Source of the DNA: Ectocarpus siliculosus
Taxonomy: Eukaryota > Sar > Phaeophyceae > Ectocarpales > Ectocarpaceae
Assembly (NCBI GenBank): GCA_000310025.1
Contig: FN649734.1
Coordinates: 5,603,349 to 5,667,348 of the forward strand
Direction: 5' to 3'
DNA length: 64,000 bases
Numbering within the stretch: the first letter of the stretch is position 1; each line of letters opens with the position of its first letter. The notes beneath the pieces were generated by a model that ran no database searches, had not been told where the DNA came from, and saw nothing but the letters and a program-made list of their open reading frames with translations. Made by a program: the position numbers and the translations under genes. This document shows, one piece after another, positions 12,305-34,325 of the stretch.

Positions 12305-13429
12305 GTGAGACAAGATGGTGGATGCATTGGCATCCAGTAGTTTTGGTAGGCCGCAGTGTCAGGCAATGCTCAGACTGTCGTGTGCACCTGATGTCATGCA
12401 ACGTTTCGGACGAAAATGGTTTTCCCAACAGAGCTGCTGCCGACGCTGTTCTTCCACAGTAACGACGAATTGCACTTCATGCAGTTGGATCCACCTATAG
12501 ATGGAGAAGATAACCATAAACAAAGACAATCTCAAAGACGCTGTGTTTTGTCATTCCATCTACTCTTGGCGCCAGCTCCTCCTCCACCTTTCTTATTTCT
12601 AATGCCGATGCACCAGCCGCGGGTCAAACGTGAGGAAGGTGGAATGGGATTTGACCCCTTCCTTCAGAACCAATCACCTTGAGCTTTGTGGAACTCTCTT
12701 GTCCGACCACAGGTGCGAGGTTGTTGTTGCTTTCTGTTGTTATATTTATCTTGATTAACGCTTTCCAAGCCAACTCACAAGATCCCAAGCACGCACGATC
12801 ATCGGATCGTAGGCACACTCAACAGAAGGGCACATTCCTCGGCAAAACGCCCCAGTCTACCATGACGTCATGTCCTGGCATCTGACGACGGCAAATAACC
12901 ATAGTTAACCGCGGTCACATGCCTACCTCCAAATGCCATAACAAAGGCTGCATTGTAGTTCCAGGGTTGTCATATTGCGTCCTCAATACTGTCAACAATA
13001 CACACACAGAGTGTGTTGTACTCTTGTCGTGACTCCACGATGAAATGTTGTGTCATCGTGGAACAACGGCCATGCTGCGCATGCCCGTTGTGGTTATCGT
13101 GTGCCCGATGTTGGAAATTGCGTATTGACTTGAGCATGTATAGGTCTCTACGTTCGTTTGCGTGCAGGTAAAGAGACCGAAAAACAAACGAAAAATGAAG
13201 TGCCCGAGCCCACTGGTACGCGTTCGACGGACAAGAGAAACAGAGGGTTATCGCCCAGCAACCAAGGCGCCCTCTCTTTTGCCTGCCTCTTCTGCTCTCG
13301 CTTGTTCTCCCTTCGTGTCACTCACTCTCTCTGTGCGTCTGTTGGCCTGGTGTGTTGATCGGAGAAAATTGATCAACCCAGCTTTTTTTTCTCAATAGAA
13401 GGCTGGAACAACAACAGTCTTTTTCGACT

Positions 13430-13563
13430 TTATTGACAAGGGGCCTATCTGGTGTATTTCTACGCACACAACGTTTGCCTCACACAGCGGTGGGTTCGAA
13501 TCCTGGCTCAGCCCGTGTCCCTTCCCAGAAACAATACCCACTAGCGTTGTTGTTGTTGTTGTC
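13430..13563 (+). repeat. possible SINE with pol III B-box and (GTT)n tail
   Basis: GGTTCGAATCC at about 13494 is a perfect pol III B-box. The segment ends in GTTGTTGTTGTTGTTGTC, the kind of simple tail seen on SINEs. The expected A-box about 45 bases upstream is weak. Single copy in this window, so the call is tentative. Confidence 0.35.
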
Positions 13564-13875
13564 TTCACATTGAAAACCGTTCCGATCTCTCTCTACCCAG
13601 TACCTTCATATGTCCGTACTGATCCAACACTTGACGCGGTCGATTCCCGTGGTCACAGGCTAACTTACCCTAAAAAGGTACGCTCAAACAAACTGGCCCC
13701 GAGGGGTCCGCAAGTCAATAGAAATCAACGACAGATATTCTGGAGTCCTCCGCTCCCTCTGCGCGCTATGCGAGGTAACAACTGAGACTAGGAGTCAGCA
13801 TCACGGGCCAGAGAGAAAGAGGTACACCCCCTTGGTTCAATCTTGGTGCTTCACACGCAAGCAGAGGCAAGGCCA

Positions 13876-13995
13876 TCCGACACAGAAAAAGAGAGAAAAA
13901 AGAGCGACAAAGAGAAAAAAGAGGAAAAGAGAAAAAAATAAAAGGAAACAGGAAGAAAAGAGAAAAGAAAACGAAAAAGATAAAGAGCGAGCACA
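13876..13995 (+). repeat. purine-rich (A/G) tract
   Basis: About 120 bp of almost pure A/G on the plus strand (AGAAAAAGAGAGAAAAAAGA-like words). Low complexity; the Lys/Arg/Glu frames it creates are not genes. Confidence 0.8.
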
Positions 13996-14098
13996 AAAAG
14001 AGACCGGGCCGAAAATAACAAGAAAATTCACAACTATTTCGATGGGTATTTGTTTGGGGTGATTCTCGTTCCAACCACCTGAGATCGATCGTCCACTG

Positions 14099-14287
14099 CT
14101 ATCGCCACTCACCGGTGGCTCTTTCCCCTCGCCACCCCCCGGTTTCGAACAGCTGTGCGGTGATAACTCCGAGTGCATCGTCGACGCGATCGTTGTGGGC
14201 CTGGATGTGGGAGCTTCCACCCTTGAAGCCGGCCAAGAGTTCGAGGGGGAGGTTCAAGCGGCTGGCGGTGGTGAGTCGCGTAGACAT
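14099..14287 (-). CDS. small hypothetical ORF or first exon
   Basis: Begins with a true ATG (MSTRLTTASRLNLP) and runs 62 codons with C/G-rich third positions, unlike the surrounding sequence. A GTGAGT donor lies in frame a few codons before the TAG stop, so it may be a first exon whose continuation to the left is not identified. No family recognised. Confidence 0.35.
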   Translation of the reverse strand: MSTRLTTASRLNLPLELLAGFKGGSSHIQAHNDRVDDALGVITAQLFETGGWRGERATGEWR

Positions 14288-14858
14288 TTTCCGTTGTCAA
14301 TCAATTTAATAGGCCGCTGACGTGGACGTACTGCCCCTTCTCACACGCCTCGTGCCCCCCCATACGCCAGTACCACCTCTCTCTCGCTCTCTCTTCCTCT
14401 CTCTCTCGCTCGCTACAACAAAAACCCGACAGACTTGTGCGAAGAAAACACCTTTAGCAACGACGGCTTGTCTCCGTGCACCGACTGCCCTGAGGAGGCA
14501 ACCTCCGGCAGGGGCGCCTTCGTCTGTGAAGGTACCGTGGTTAGTCACCATACCTATGCTTTGTACCGCGTCCAGTAAAGAGGAAGGCGATTTGTTCACG
14601 AACGGTTTGAGTCGAAGCCCGGCCCGGTACGATACAGTAGAAAATGCTTGCTGGACAAAAGAATTTCGGGATCGAGTTGCCCATGTAGTGTACACGCGGC
14701 TGATACATGGGACTTCCTGCCAATATTTTTCATAGATTTGGCAGCTTGATTGGTTAGACTTCACCGCTTGGCGGCAAGACGTAAAAATATATATCACCGA
14801 AATCGGAACATAGGTATGCCCATGTTTGTTAAGCCACTATGATCGTCTAGCAAATAAA

Positions 14859-17858
14859 ATGGCTGCGTTCGATAAAATTGTTTCCCTCCCACCCTTGCCG
14901 GTCCGTTGTCCACCGTCCAATCTTTATGAAGCGGTTTCGACACCCAGCCCAACTACTAGCCCCACGTGGAACCTTGTTCCCAGCCCCACTCCCGTCATTG
15001 ATAATCGCCTCCTACTCAGCCCCGTGTGGAGCACACAACCTCCCACTCCCACCCCCAGTTCTGGCCCATCGACTGCGACGGGCTTTACCCCCGATTCGCT
15101 GGGGTGCTACGAGGACGACCGCGAAGACCGTATCCTGGACGATCTCGCTCTTTCCGACGACTCCATGACAACCGAGGTGACTAAATCGTTGTTGATGTTT
15201 GTTGAAACGAAGAAGCACAGAGGCATGCTTGTGAGGATTTCCTCGTCATCACGTCCGGACTCGAACCTCCGAAACTCTCTCCCTAGTTGACGTAAGGATA
15301 TCATGCGATCAGGGACTAGCTAGTGTCCTTGCTGAACTGCTACAGGACATATCAAAGGTACCACCGTCGACTGGTAGATGTTTTGCAGTTTCCGGTCACA
15401 TGTCACCCTAAGCGGACAATAACACCCCACGTTCACGTTGATCACTCATGCATACACACGTAGAAGACTGGCCTCGTCTAGGATTTTTTGTTTCGGCAAC
15501 ACCCAATCTCGTTATGGTTTACCGCCATGATGTTGTGTGGCTATTACAATATGACCAAGGTACTGGGTGGCTGCCAGACGCGGGTCTACGCTCCTGCGAT
15601 GTACGTTGCGCCTCTAGCAGTTAAGAGCTGCGTGAACCCTGTCCTGTAGCCTGTAGCCATCTCGTTGACCACCGCCTTTCCCTCTACATCGTGCTGAAAA
15701 TTGATGTTCGCCTGTTCGTTCACCGAAATTCCCTCCCGATTCTGCCGTGTTGTGCCGATACATGTTTCGGACATCAGCTGTGCGAGCTGACATGCCTCGG
15801 AAGCACCTACTTTGCCACCCAGTACGGGCGAGAGGTGAGTTAGCGTCAAAAGGATAGAGACCCGCCCTGATAAATATCTCTCACGAAATATTTCTGTGAA
15901 GAACGTTCCGCAGACACACGTCGAACCTGTTTTGGATGTGTCAAGTCAAATCATCTCCTTCCTGCGATAGGTCCGAATTGCGTTCAACATATACATGCCG
16001 AGGTCAAGGAGACGCTCGCACCATTTCTGTCTCTGGCCGTTTGTATTTCTTTCCATTATTTTCCACGACGTTCGAGTATCGCGTTTGGTAGTCCTCCGTA
16101 CGTTTGCGGATGTCTGGGTGTCGACCGAAAGGCACAGGACGTGCACCAAGAGACGCCCCGAGTAGGTGAGAACGGTTTGTCAAGGTGGATAAACTAGCAA
16201 CGACGACGACGACGATGACGTCAAGCAGAGTGTTTTGCATACAAGAGCAATGAAGGCTGTTCTAAGACAGATTTTCCTCGGGCATCAGACGAATGGAGTA
16301 AACACAGGCGAGATTTCCGTTGAACACGGTCAGCGTAAGAGCTTGAAGATAGAGGACGGACTCCGTGGCCGTCATTCAATTCCATAATGATGAACAAAAC
16401 CCTGAGGTTGAACTTGTGAATCGTTGTCGTCGACGCGTTATCAAAAGCATTGGTCCCAAGCAGGTGTTCTTGCGACTTTCTGTCTGTCAGCCTGACCGAA
16501 TGGTCAGGCCTTCTTCGTCTCTACCGAAGCGCACACATGCTGGTGTGTGTTTGTTGCCTCTGCCAAACGCATTCTTGGCCAAAACCCCGCATCGCACCCG
16601 GTTGTCTGTGTTGCCTCTACCTGAAACAAACACACGCAGTGCTGGTGTGGTTCGGCGGGTATGGACTACGCTTTGCACGGGGAGTCCACCGACTGCACCT
16701 ACGGCTGCGCGGGGAACGCTGACCAAACGTGCGGCGGGTTCGACGCCGCCAACGTCTACCGCTACACGAACGAGAGCACTCCGACGTCATCATTCGTGGG
16801 ATGCTACCAAGACGAGTCGGACGCCCGCATGATGGAACTCGCGCTGACGGACAGTTCTTCTATGACCAAGGAGGTGCGGAGGAGTGGTTCTGGTTTGTTC
16901 TTGTAGAACATGTTAAATATACTCTCTTTTTGAGTTCCATGCTAAGTTACATCGCGGTAAGTCCTCCCGATTTACCTTCAAGTAGTGTGCTGGTTTTGTA
17001 TCCCATGCTAAGATAAACCTCGGTCAATTTATCCTGATGTGACCAGTGTGCTGATCGCTCAGACAACTCACGCGCCTAACTCTTTGAGGAGTAACATCAA
17101 CGGCGTTTCGATGTGGAACTGTTGAAATTTCAGTCTTATTTTAGCAGTGAAAAGCTGCTTCTACTCTTCCCCCTGGTATGGAGTCTTGATATCGGTTGGT
17201 TTTGCAGATGTGCGAGGCAGAGTGCACCGGAAACAGGTACTTCGGCATGCAGTACGGGAGCGAGGTAAGAGGCGGTTCCCTGTGATATAACCGTGGCAAG
17301 AATCAAGTTGACGTTTCTACTGTGATGGTGACGAAGGATTTTGTCGTGTGGTTTGGCAAGCTAATGTCTACTGCCCCGTGTCCGTGGCCAACACTGTTAA
17401 CCTTGCCTAGCAGACGAGGCAGAGAAATATCCAAACGCTGGTGACCGAAAAAACACCCGGTTATCGCCGGTCGCTGACGCCACTTTCCCACTTCCCGTGA
17501 GTTCCTAATATTGAATCACTGTGTTCCGATGTGTCATCCAACAACAGAACTCGTACCAGCACTAGTTACGAGAGCATACGGCAAACATCGTCGCTGGACA
17601 TGACGCAACAAGTAAGGGTTGAAATGAACAGTAGTGCTGGTGGCACCTACTTAGCAACACCCAAATTGATTTTTCCATTTCATATTGTCGCCATGTCTGA
17701 CGGCCATGAATCGACTCCAACAGTGCTTCTGCGGCGGGAGCTCAACCAACCTCTTGGAGAACGGGGAGTCAAGTGCCTGCGACTACGAATGCCCGGGGGA
17801 CTCGGAGCAAGAGTGCGGCGGATTCTACGCCATGAGCGTGTACTCCTACTACTCGTAG
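14859..17858 (+). CDS. protein with Pro/Ser/Thr linker and two WSC domains
   Basis: Exons 14859..15176, 15778..15834, 16640..16873, 17208..17264 and 17724..17858, all joined in phase 0, stop TAG at 17856. A Pro/Ser/Thr-rich linker precedes two WSC domains, each split over three exons. WSC1 is SLGCYEDD, then a 19-codon exon (CELTCLGSTYFATQYGRE), then CWCG...CTYGCAGNADQTCGG. WSC2 is VGCYQDES, then CEAECTGNRYFGMQYGSE, then CFCGGSS...CPGDSEQECGGFY. WSC is a Cys-rich carbohydrate-binding module found in wall sensors and in extracellular enzymes, and it is abundant in brown algae. The protein ends straight after WSC2 with no membrane anchor. The ATG at 14859 lacks a signal peptide, so a secretory first exon probably lies upstream. 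The coding content and exons are secure; the start is not. Confidence 0.8.
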
Positions 17859-19020
17859 TGCCATCTCCACAAGAAATTGTGATATCTCCTGGCTTCGCGT
17901 CAGAATGGGTGGTGGTCCAGCGGACTCCAAGCTACCGCAATACGAAGACCTTTGTAGCCCCCCCCTCCGACATCGTAGGGAGATGGCCGAAAATGCGGTC
18001 GATGCACAAAAAGATATCTTTCCACGGTACAAAAGGTTGCGATCGGCAGTCAGTGTTGGTGCACTCCACCTACAACTACAATTGTATATCACAATTGTAT
18101 ATCTCCAATGCATGGATGACGATAAAAAGTGCTCGCGAAACGCCTCGCGGATGGCATATGCCTATATGATTATCCTGAATGGCAATCTTCACGGAGCGAC
18201 GTTAGCCAACCCATTCCGACTTGCCGGCGTTCATCTTCGACTGTCACAACACAAAACAAAAGGGGGACTACTTCACGAAAATGTGGGGTACGACAGCAAG
18301 CACGCGCATGCCTACCGCTAGACTAAAGAATTCCGTGCTAGCGCTACCTGTGCCTGTGCCAAAGCACATCACATATCTCTCGTTTTACACCTATTTCCTT
18401 CACAAAAACAACGTTGATGGCTAGAACAAGACGTGCATTTGCAACATGCATCTGGGCCTCTTGAGGACGTGCACACTAAACCATACTCTAAAACATGCCT
18501 ATGCTATGGGGATGGTAGAGGCTCTAAACTGCAGCATCTACTACCGCAGATATCTGGTGAAGGTATTGGAAAACATCTTCTGATTCTGTCAACTAGGGAA
18601 CACTGTGATTTACCCTATCGTAGCACGCTTGCCCAGATCGGTGTTGACTTCACCGGTGAAGATTCGACTTCAGCTCGCGCGCTTTGGGATTCCGAACGAA
18701 GCAAACACTGGGAAGAAAACGAACAAATCACGAAATAACACAGCACCGTCTAGGGTGGACCCACTGGCGGCCCTACGGCCACCCTCCCACGTTCTTGTCA
18801 CGCATCATGTTCCCAACCGGCTCCTGATGAAGGACGCGAGACGTACGTTCGGGCTGCTGGCTCTACAGACTAATGCCTACCACAAACGCATGTTGTTTAT
18901 TACGTTTACATTTCTAGGGAGAAGCAAAAAATGAACCGCGCTCATCCAAAACCCTTCTCTTATGTCCCGCCTTGATTGGAACGTGATATTCACGATTGCT
19001 ATTGCGCCATGTCTCCCACA
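17859..19020. other. intergenic between convergent WSC and AGPS genes
   Basis: No domain, repeat family or persistent coding frame recognised. It holds the 3' ends of two converging genes. A 101-codon frame at 18433-18738 starts at GTG and has no similarity I recognise. Confidence 0.6.
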
Positions 19021-27745
<8,725 letters not shown>

Positions 27746-28196
27746 CCAAGTCTCGAGAGACACAAGTACCAGAACGCTTGCGCACGTCCATACGATCCCA
27801 GGGTGCCCACCGTGGGACCCCCTAGCTTCGGGAGACATAAAAACGACGGGGAGGCACAATCAGAACCCGCACGATAGCTGGCCCAGTCCTCCGTCAGATT
27901 TGTTCTGACAATTGAGGGTACAGCCTGTCAGATAACGGCGTAACGCCTGCTCTGCTGGTTCCGCAGTAGGTAGCACGCCTACGCTGGCGTTCTCTCGTTC
28001 TAGGTCAACAAAACCTTATCCGTTCCCCCGTCACACTCGAGGCGAGCGGTTTCGAACTTCGAACAACAAACTAGAAACGCAAGGAACCCTGATACACCAG
28101 CCCCAACGCCTACACACAAAAACATCGACGAGACCACAACGAACCTCGCAAACAAACAAACAACAACCAGCGCTCAACAAAAATGTCCGATCAAGC

Positions 28197-31100
28197 CTAA
28201 CCTAGCATCCATTCTGACCTGTTCCCTCGCATCACCACGAACGGGTTCGCCTCATCCGACCGGTCCGACTCTATGCAGAAGCCTGAATCGCGGAACCCCC
28301 AGGAGCCTACCGCTTCCTTATCGCCGTCCACCGCACCGAACCAGCCATCGTCGTCTTCCACAGCAGTAGCGGGTTCGGGTTCGCCACCGTCACGGCCACG
28401 ACCACTCCGCCGTGAAACCGAGACGGACTCTGCCGCAGCCGCCGCCGCCGCCGAGGCGGTCTTGAAGCCGGCCTCAGAATCGTCATCAATGGCGGCGAAA
28501 TCGGCACCGTTTCCTTCGGCATTGTTTCCGCGGGGATCGTCCCCGCCACAACCAAGAGACAGAGCGACAGAGGCGAGGAACAAGGAGGGGGCGCCGCGGA
28601 CAGCGCCACCACATCCCCGCACCTCCGACCGCGCCCCCTCTTCGCCTTCGCTTGAGCCTGAAGAGTGCTCCGCTCGCCACGCCCCGCCTTCGTTCGCGTT
28701 TCTCATGAGGACCTGCAGCACATGGCCGGGGCTGGGTCGAGAGAATCCCCTCTCGACTAACGCCGCCCGCGCTTCCGCCACGGCGCTTTCCGCGCGGTCG
28801 AACTCGCGCACGACAGCTGCCAGCACGCGTCGCGAAGCGGCAGAAGAGGACCGAGCATCTTCTTCTTGGTTCTCGCCGTCGCCATCGTCGTCACCGTTTC
28901 GCCTCGAGTACCTGCAGTAGCTGCCTCGACTACCATCGCCATGGCCATGGCCGTCGTCGACCGAGGGTGTTGTTTCGAGCGACGAAGTTGCCGTTTCCTC
29001 GGACGGCGTGATTTCGAACGAAGAAGGGGACGACGAGGCGGTGGTTGCTGCCGTGCAGGGCGTTGCTCCGTCATCGTCCAGAGACGAAGTCAGCTCGAAG
29101 GACGACGGTGTAGAGGACGACGAGCACGACGACGTAGACGCGCCGGTGGCCATCACCCACGACCGGGAGGAAGACCCCGAAGAAGATTCGGTCGAACGCG
29201 GCGAGTTCCGCGCTGTCTCAGCGACGGCGGCAGCGGCGGTGTCGGCGACAACGCCGGCGTCGGCGTCAGCCCTGGCGTTAGCGGTGCTATCGCTCAGCCA
29301 AAGAGTCGAACGCTGTCCAAGAATGACGCCCTTCTCATTCTCCTCGCGTCTCGCAGCAAGCCTCGCTGCGGAATCTGCCGTCGAAGTAGCAGCCTTAGAA
29401 GATAGCGGTAGCGGCGGCACGAGCCACTCTGCCCACCTCGACCAACTTCGACTGCTGCCGCCGCCATCTCTACGCCCGTGACTCCTCAGCCTGTCGTGCA
29501 AGAGATGCACCCATTGCAGGTGGTTCATCCACGCCTCCATATCGTCGGAGGCGGGGGTCGCGGAGGAAACAAACCGCTCGACCGTCGGCACGTCGCTGGC
29601 ATAGCGCGATGTTGGTAACGGTTGTGGGTTTGAGATGGGGTAGGCCTTATCTGACCCCTGCTGATGGAAGAAGCGATGTGCCAAAATGTCACACCGCGAG
29701 GTGGGAAAAGGAAAAGGGGGGGAGAAGAGCAAGGAAGGTTGTAGATTACGAGTCTAGCCTCGTGTGTTCACAAAGTCGATGAAGCGCCGAAGAACATGAG
29801 GTTGGGGGGTAGCAATACATCCATGATTTGAATCCTCGAGCCCTCGAATCCTTCGGGGGGTCCGTGGTGTCAAACATAAAGGAACATGGTCCGAAACAAA
29901 CAAGAGGATCGGAATCTATGCTTGGGAAAGGCACTAATTACCGCTCGACCACGTGCCAATGCAAGGCTACGGCCACAGATGTCACTCCGCTGTTGCCTAA
30001 CGCTGCTGTGCACGCCTTCGTCATCGCGGCCGGATCGCGTGCCAATCTCACCTTCCCATTTCTTCGGACCCAGACACCACGACAACAGCTATGGCAAAAC
30101 CAAACAATTGCTTCTACACTCAAAATGCCAGCGTTTCAACCTTCATCCCGGGGAAACGGAACACAAAAATATTGAAGTGACCTCCACATCGGACGCGGGA
30201 ACCAATCAGATTGCAAGCGGTTAAACGGACGACTCACTTCACCGATCCCGTCGTCCACGTCCCCTTCCCACACAGTCCCGCCCAGCTCGTGGATGCACTC
30301 TCGAACGTCACCCTCTTCCAACCCGAGGTGCCCGCTCGCCTCCCGGACGTGATAGGGGGTCACCACGGTGCCTGACCGGTGCCGACGCCGCACCTGGGTG
30401 TTTCGTCACGCATAGGCATACGGGGGTACGCGGTCGGAAAGCTGGGGTCAGCAAGACAGGAGACCTGCCGTACGTGGGGCACACGGGGGCGACAAGTCCA
30501 AAACCTGTGTAGGTTTACGCGCACATCGCTCGAGATTCGGTATTCGAAATGGTGCAACGAGACTTCTGAAGTCCTCCAAGACCAAGCGAGTATAGACAAT
30601 GAAGTGAGGAATAAGGTAAAGGCTACGGCATGCAGCAAGAGCACCAAACAACACCAGCTGAGTCCCTGGCCACGTTTGGTTCTGGTTCCCGTAAAGCTAT
30701 GCATACGATGCCGAATAAACAAAAGGCGAGACCCGATGTGTGTCTGATGGGTGAGGCCGTCATGATCAGCGCAGCTTTGGTGAAAACAGACCCCAAGCCG
30801 GCCAAATGACACAGACACAATCCAAGGTCGACTGACTGCACCGGTCAAGTCAGCAGGTCATCAGGCCAAAGAGAGTTCAAAACGAAGTAGAACATTGCCA
30901 TCATTGTCGTGAAAACGCCTACAATGGTCACAAAATGTTCCAGCACAACTCTAGAGCCCTGAGCCTGTCGCGGCACCCGCGGGACGTCTGGGTGTTCATC
31001 CGAAAGAGCGAAAATGCTAGGGAGTGGGACACAGCAGCATACAGTATCCAGTACAGCCCACGAGAAGAGAAGCACAAAGAAAGTGAAAGGCGCGGCGGAA

Positions 31101-34100
31101 GCTCTCCATCTTCCCCGCACACAGCGTGGGTGCTCGTACACAAGGAACTCGTACATTCCACGGGCAGTGTATACAAGATGGATAGCTCGCATGTCTTGGA
31201 CCCCTTGGTGGTACAGATGCAGGCTTCTCTTATACAGAACATTCACCGCTGCTGTTGCTGGCTTTCCGTTCGAGACCAAAAAAGGTACTTAACACCGTCG
31301 TTGGTGAGAAACAATTATTGTAGCGAAAATTCACCTCGAGAAGGGCGGCCTTGACGTCCCCCCCGGGGTTCAGCGCCACCGGATCTCCCGCTCGCATCAA
31401 GACCTTGCCCAATCGCACCCGACCGGACAGGGCTTTCATCGTCCACCTGAATAATCATCACCATCATCACCATCATCATCATCATCCCCATCACGATCAG
31501 CATCAGCATCAGCATCAGCATCAGCGTCAGCGTCAGCGTCAGCATCAGCATCAGCATCAGCGTCAGCATCATGCGACGAAGCGAACCACGTCGAGTTCCA
31601 CAGAACCGTGTCAAATAAATTCGCCCCAAGACGAGATATTCATGAGTCGGCGAACCACATCACCCATCACAGAAGCACGTCTAAAAGTCTTGCACTAGCG
31701 AGACTTCGAAGGTCGCCAAGGGTTGTTTCTAACGTAGTCGCAGCGGTCGATTCGATAGAGGGAGCCAACCTCCTACATTTACTGCATATGTTTGCACCGG
31801 TTGGTATTTTTGGCCATGGTTCCGTCGGAGATCCGTGTCTTTCTCCAAAACGTCAAATGGGCGATAGTTTGTGTTTCGTTCTGGGATAAAGTACCAGGCC
31901 ACGCGATTCATCCATATACTTCTCTTCGGACCGATGCTACGCCACCTAGAAAACGGTAAGGTTTGAAAGACGATTGAACGTCTTCCAATCCAGTTAATCG
32001 GAAAACGATTCTGCAGAAAGATTGTCAATTGTGTGGTACAAGACACAGGATGCCAACAACGCAGGTCTTTGTTCTTAACCGCGCTTCTGATGCGCTTGAA
32101 TCAACACTACACTACATACAGCACGGTAGCACCGTCTTCTACGAGCTAGTCAAAATCAGCAAAACGTTTGTAACCGCTGTTGGATATCTTCTGCTCCTTC
32201 GTTCGTTCGGAAGAAATTTGCAAATTCACTCCTTCTGCATGAAGAAGATGTGCGAAAGCAGGCAATCTCCGCTCTGTATCACCGATACCTCTACACACCG
32301 TCTATTCCCGCCCTGTCGCATAGAGCGCGTTCAAGTCGCAGAAAAATGCGTTCTGGCCCAGAGCACGTGCAAAAACAGTCACAACTCCACTCACACATTA
32401 CGTTTCCCTCTCCCGTTCACCTCAACAGTCCCGTCAGGCCGACCGCCCCCACGGTGTGCTGTCCGCGCGCCGGAGCCCCCCCCTCTCCCGCTTCTCGAGA
32501 GCAACCCCTGGCTAACAGCTCCTCAGCTAGTCTTCGCTGCTCCGGTACCCGCTCGTAGCTGATCGACACAGGCACCAGCCAAAGCGTCGCGCCCTCCCGT
32601 GCTCCCTAGACCGGAAATACAGCCGCGACAACGGGGGGGGGGTACTCATTTTTTTGCATGCCTTAGGCGATAGACCGTTGACCGCGCGACCTCGAGAAGA
32701 TGGAGCAGAGAACGGGGGTGGGGAGGTACAACAGTTGGGAAAACAGTTGGGGAAGGGTGCGTTCGAAACGGCACCGTCGTCGGCATCCCCGTGCGTGGTA
32801 CTTACGCGATGTCATCTCGTTCAGGCTTGCTTCAGGGCACCCATCTCGTCACCGTTGGTAGCCGTACGAGTAGCAAAACGAATACAAGGAGTAGCAGTGC
32901 TGTAGCGAGGGCACTTTCTTAGCCAATCCGTGGATAATGGATGGGTTGACACACGATACACACCACCATCACACCAGCCAAAGAGGCCTTCAACGGGATC
33001 CACGTACATCACATCACGGACAGAAGAAAAAAAAACACCGAGACCGTCGATGGGTTCCAGTTCCCAGACAAACCAAATAATACATCTCATGCACAGCCAA
33101 GTTTTAGCAAGACTCTAGTACAGCTGACCGTTACGTTTGGTTTGACATTAATGGCCACCACCTCCAGCGGAGAAGTTTCCAATGGATGGAGGCGAAGTTG
33201 GGCGATCGAGATCGAACCCCAGGCGGCATCTCTGACAGTCGTTACTGCACAAACACACACAACAAAAACACTCATACTACGTGCGGCACAACATTCACAT
33301 GCACGGAACGTAGGTGCCCACCTGAAGAGCTCGGATCAACCCCGTCTTGGGAGCCAGAAACCGCCTGTCCCGGCTGCGTGTCCCCTCCACGAACACCTCC
33401 AAGGTCTCCAGCCCCCTCTGGCAGGGGTCGGACTCGCAGGGACCCGGCCAGCGTCCACCACCCCCACCCCCACCCCCACCCCCGTCCGCGGACCCCCCAA
33501 CGTTGCCATCAGACGCTGCTTGGGGATGATGGCCTCCTACGCGCTCGTTACCGCTCGTGTCTCGAGAGTCACCTGCCACGTCTCGGGTCACTGCCGTGCC
33601 GTCACACACGATGCCCTGCTCTCCCGAAGGAACTTTCTGGGAAGTTTCTCCTTCGCCGCTGGCGACTTCCTGCAGCGCCTCGAGGCGCCGCCGGAGGTCA
33701 GAGTGCGGCTCGCTGTTGTGCCCCCTCCGAATGAAAAACGCCCCTGGTTTCGTGGCGGTAATATCCAGACGCGACGAGACAAGTATTCCCACACAGCAGT
33801 CAACCAGCCAGCTGGAGTTTGGGCTGTTAATTGATTCCGCAGATCGTCATGTGTACAGCACGGTAAAGAGGAAAAAACGAGGACCCCCCCCAAAAAAAAT
33901 GAACGATCCGAGCACATTCTTTAAGAACGACACATTTTTCTACCTAGAATCACCAAACACCGCCCCCCGGAGTCCAACCTCGACACCATCATAGCTCACC
34001 CAATTTCCCCATGAGCCACCTGAGCGGCGTACCGTCCTTGCCGAAGGGCCCGTCCGCCGCCGCCACCTTCGGCACCCTGAGCCACGACAGCCCCGGGAAG

Positions 34101-34294
34101 GACCGCATGGAGGCGCAGAAGAGGGACACCAGCACGAAGTCAAGATACGAACGGTGAGTAGGCAGCAGGACAACCACCATCTTCCCGGCCCCGTCTGCTT
34201 CTCCGCTTCCCGCCCCTGCGCGCCCTCCGCACCCGCCGGCTCGCCAGCCGTCCCCACCGTCAGCACCGGCCGCAGTGGCACCAGCAGTACCTTT

Positions 34295-34325
<31 letters not shown>

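Larger units (their letters stand above)
12305..14858. other. no firm gene; SINE-like segment, purine tract and one small exon candidate
   Basis: No recognisable domain. A short hydrophobic frame near 12720-12765 could be mistaken for a signal peptide but lacks an in-frame ATG. The stretch contains the repeats listed separately at 13430, 13876 and 14099. It could be a long first intron of the WSC gene if that gene has an upstream secretory exon. Confidence 0.5.

Noticed and set aside
12679-12885. Signal-peptide-like frame (LLLLSVVIFILINAF)
   Set aside because: No in-frame ATG and no phase-consistent link to the WSC exons was found.
18433-18738. 101-codon plus-strand frame downstream of the WSC gene
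   Set aside because: Begins at GTG, lacks recognised motifs and is not connected to either neighbour.
28273-28920. 215-codon plus-strand frame
   Set aside because: Antisense of the GNPAT C-terminal exon; Ser/Pro low complexity only.
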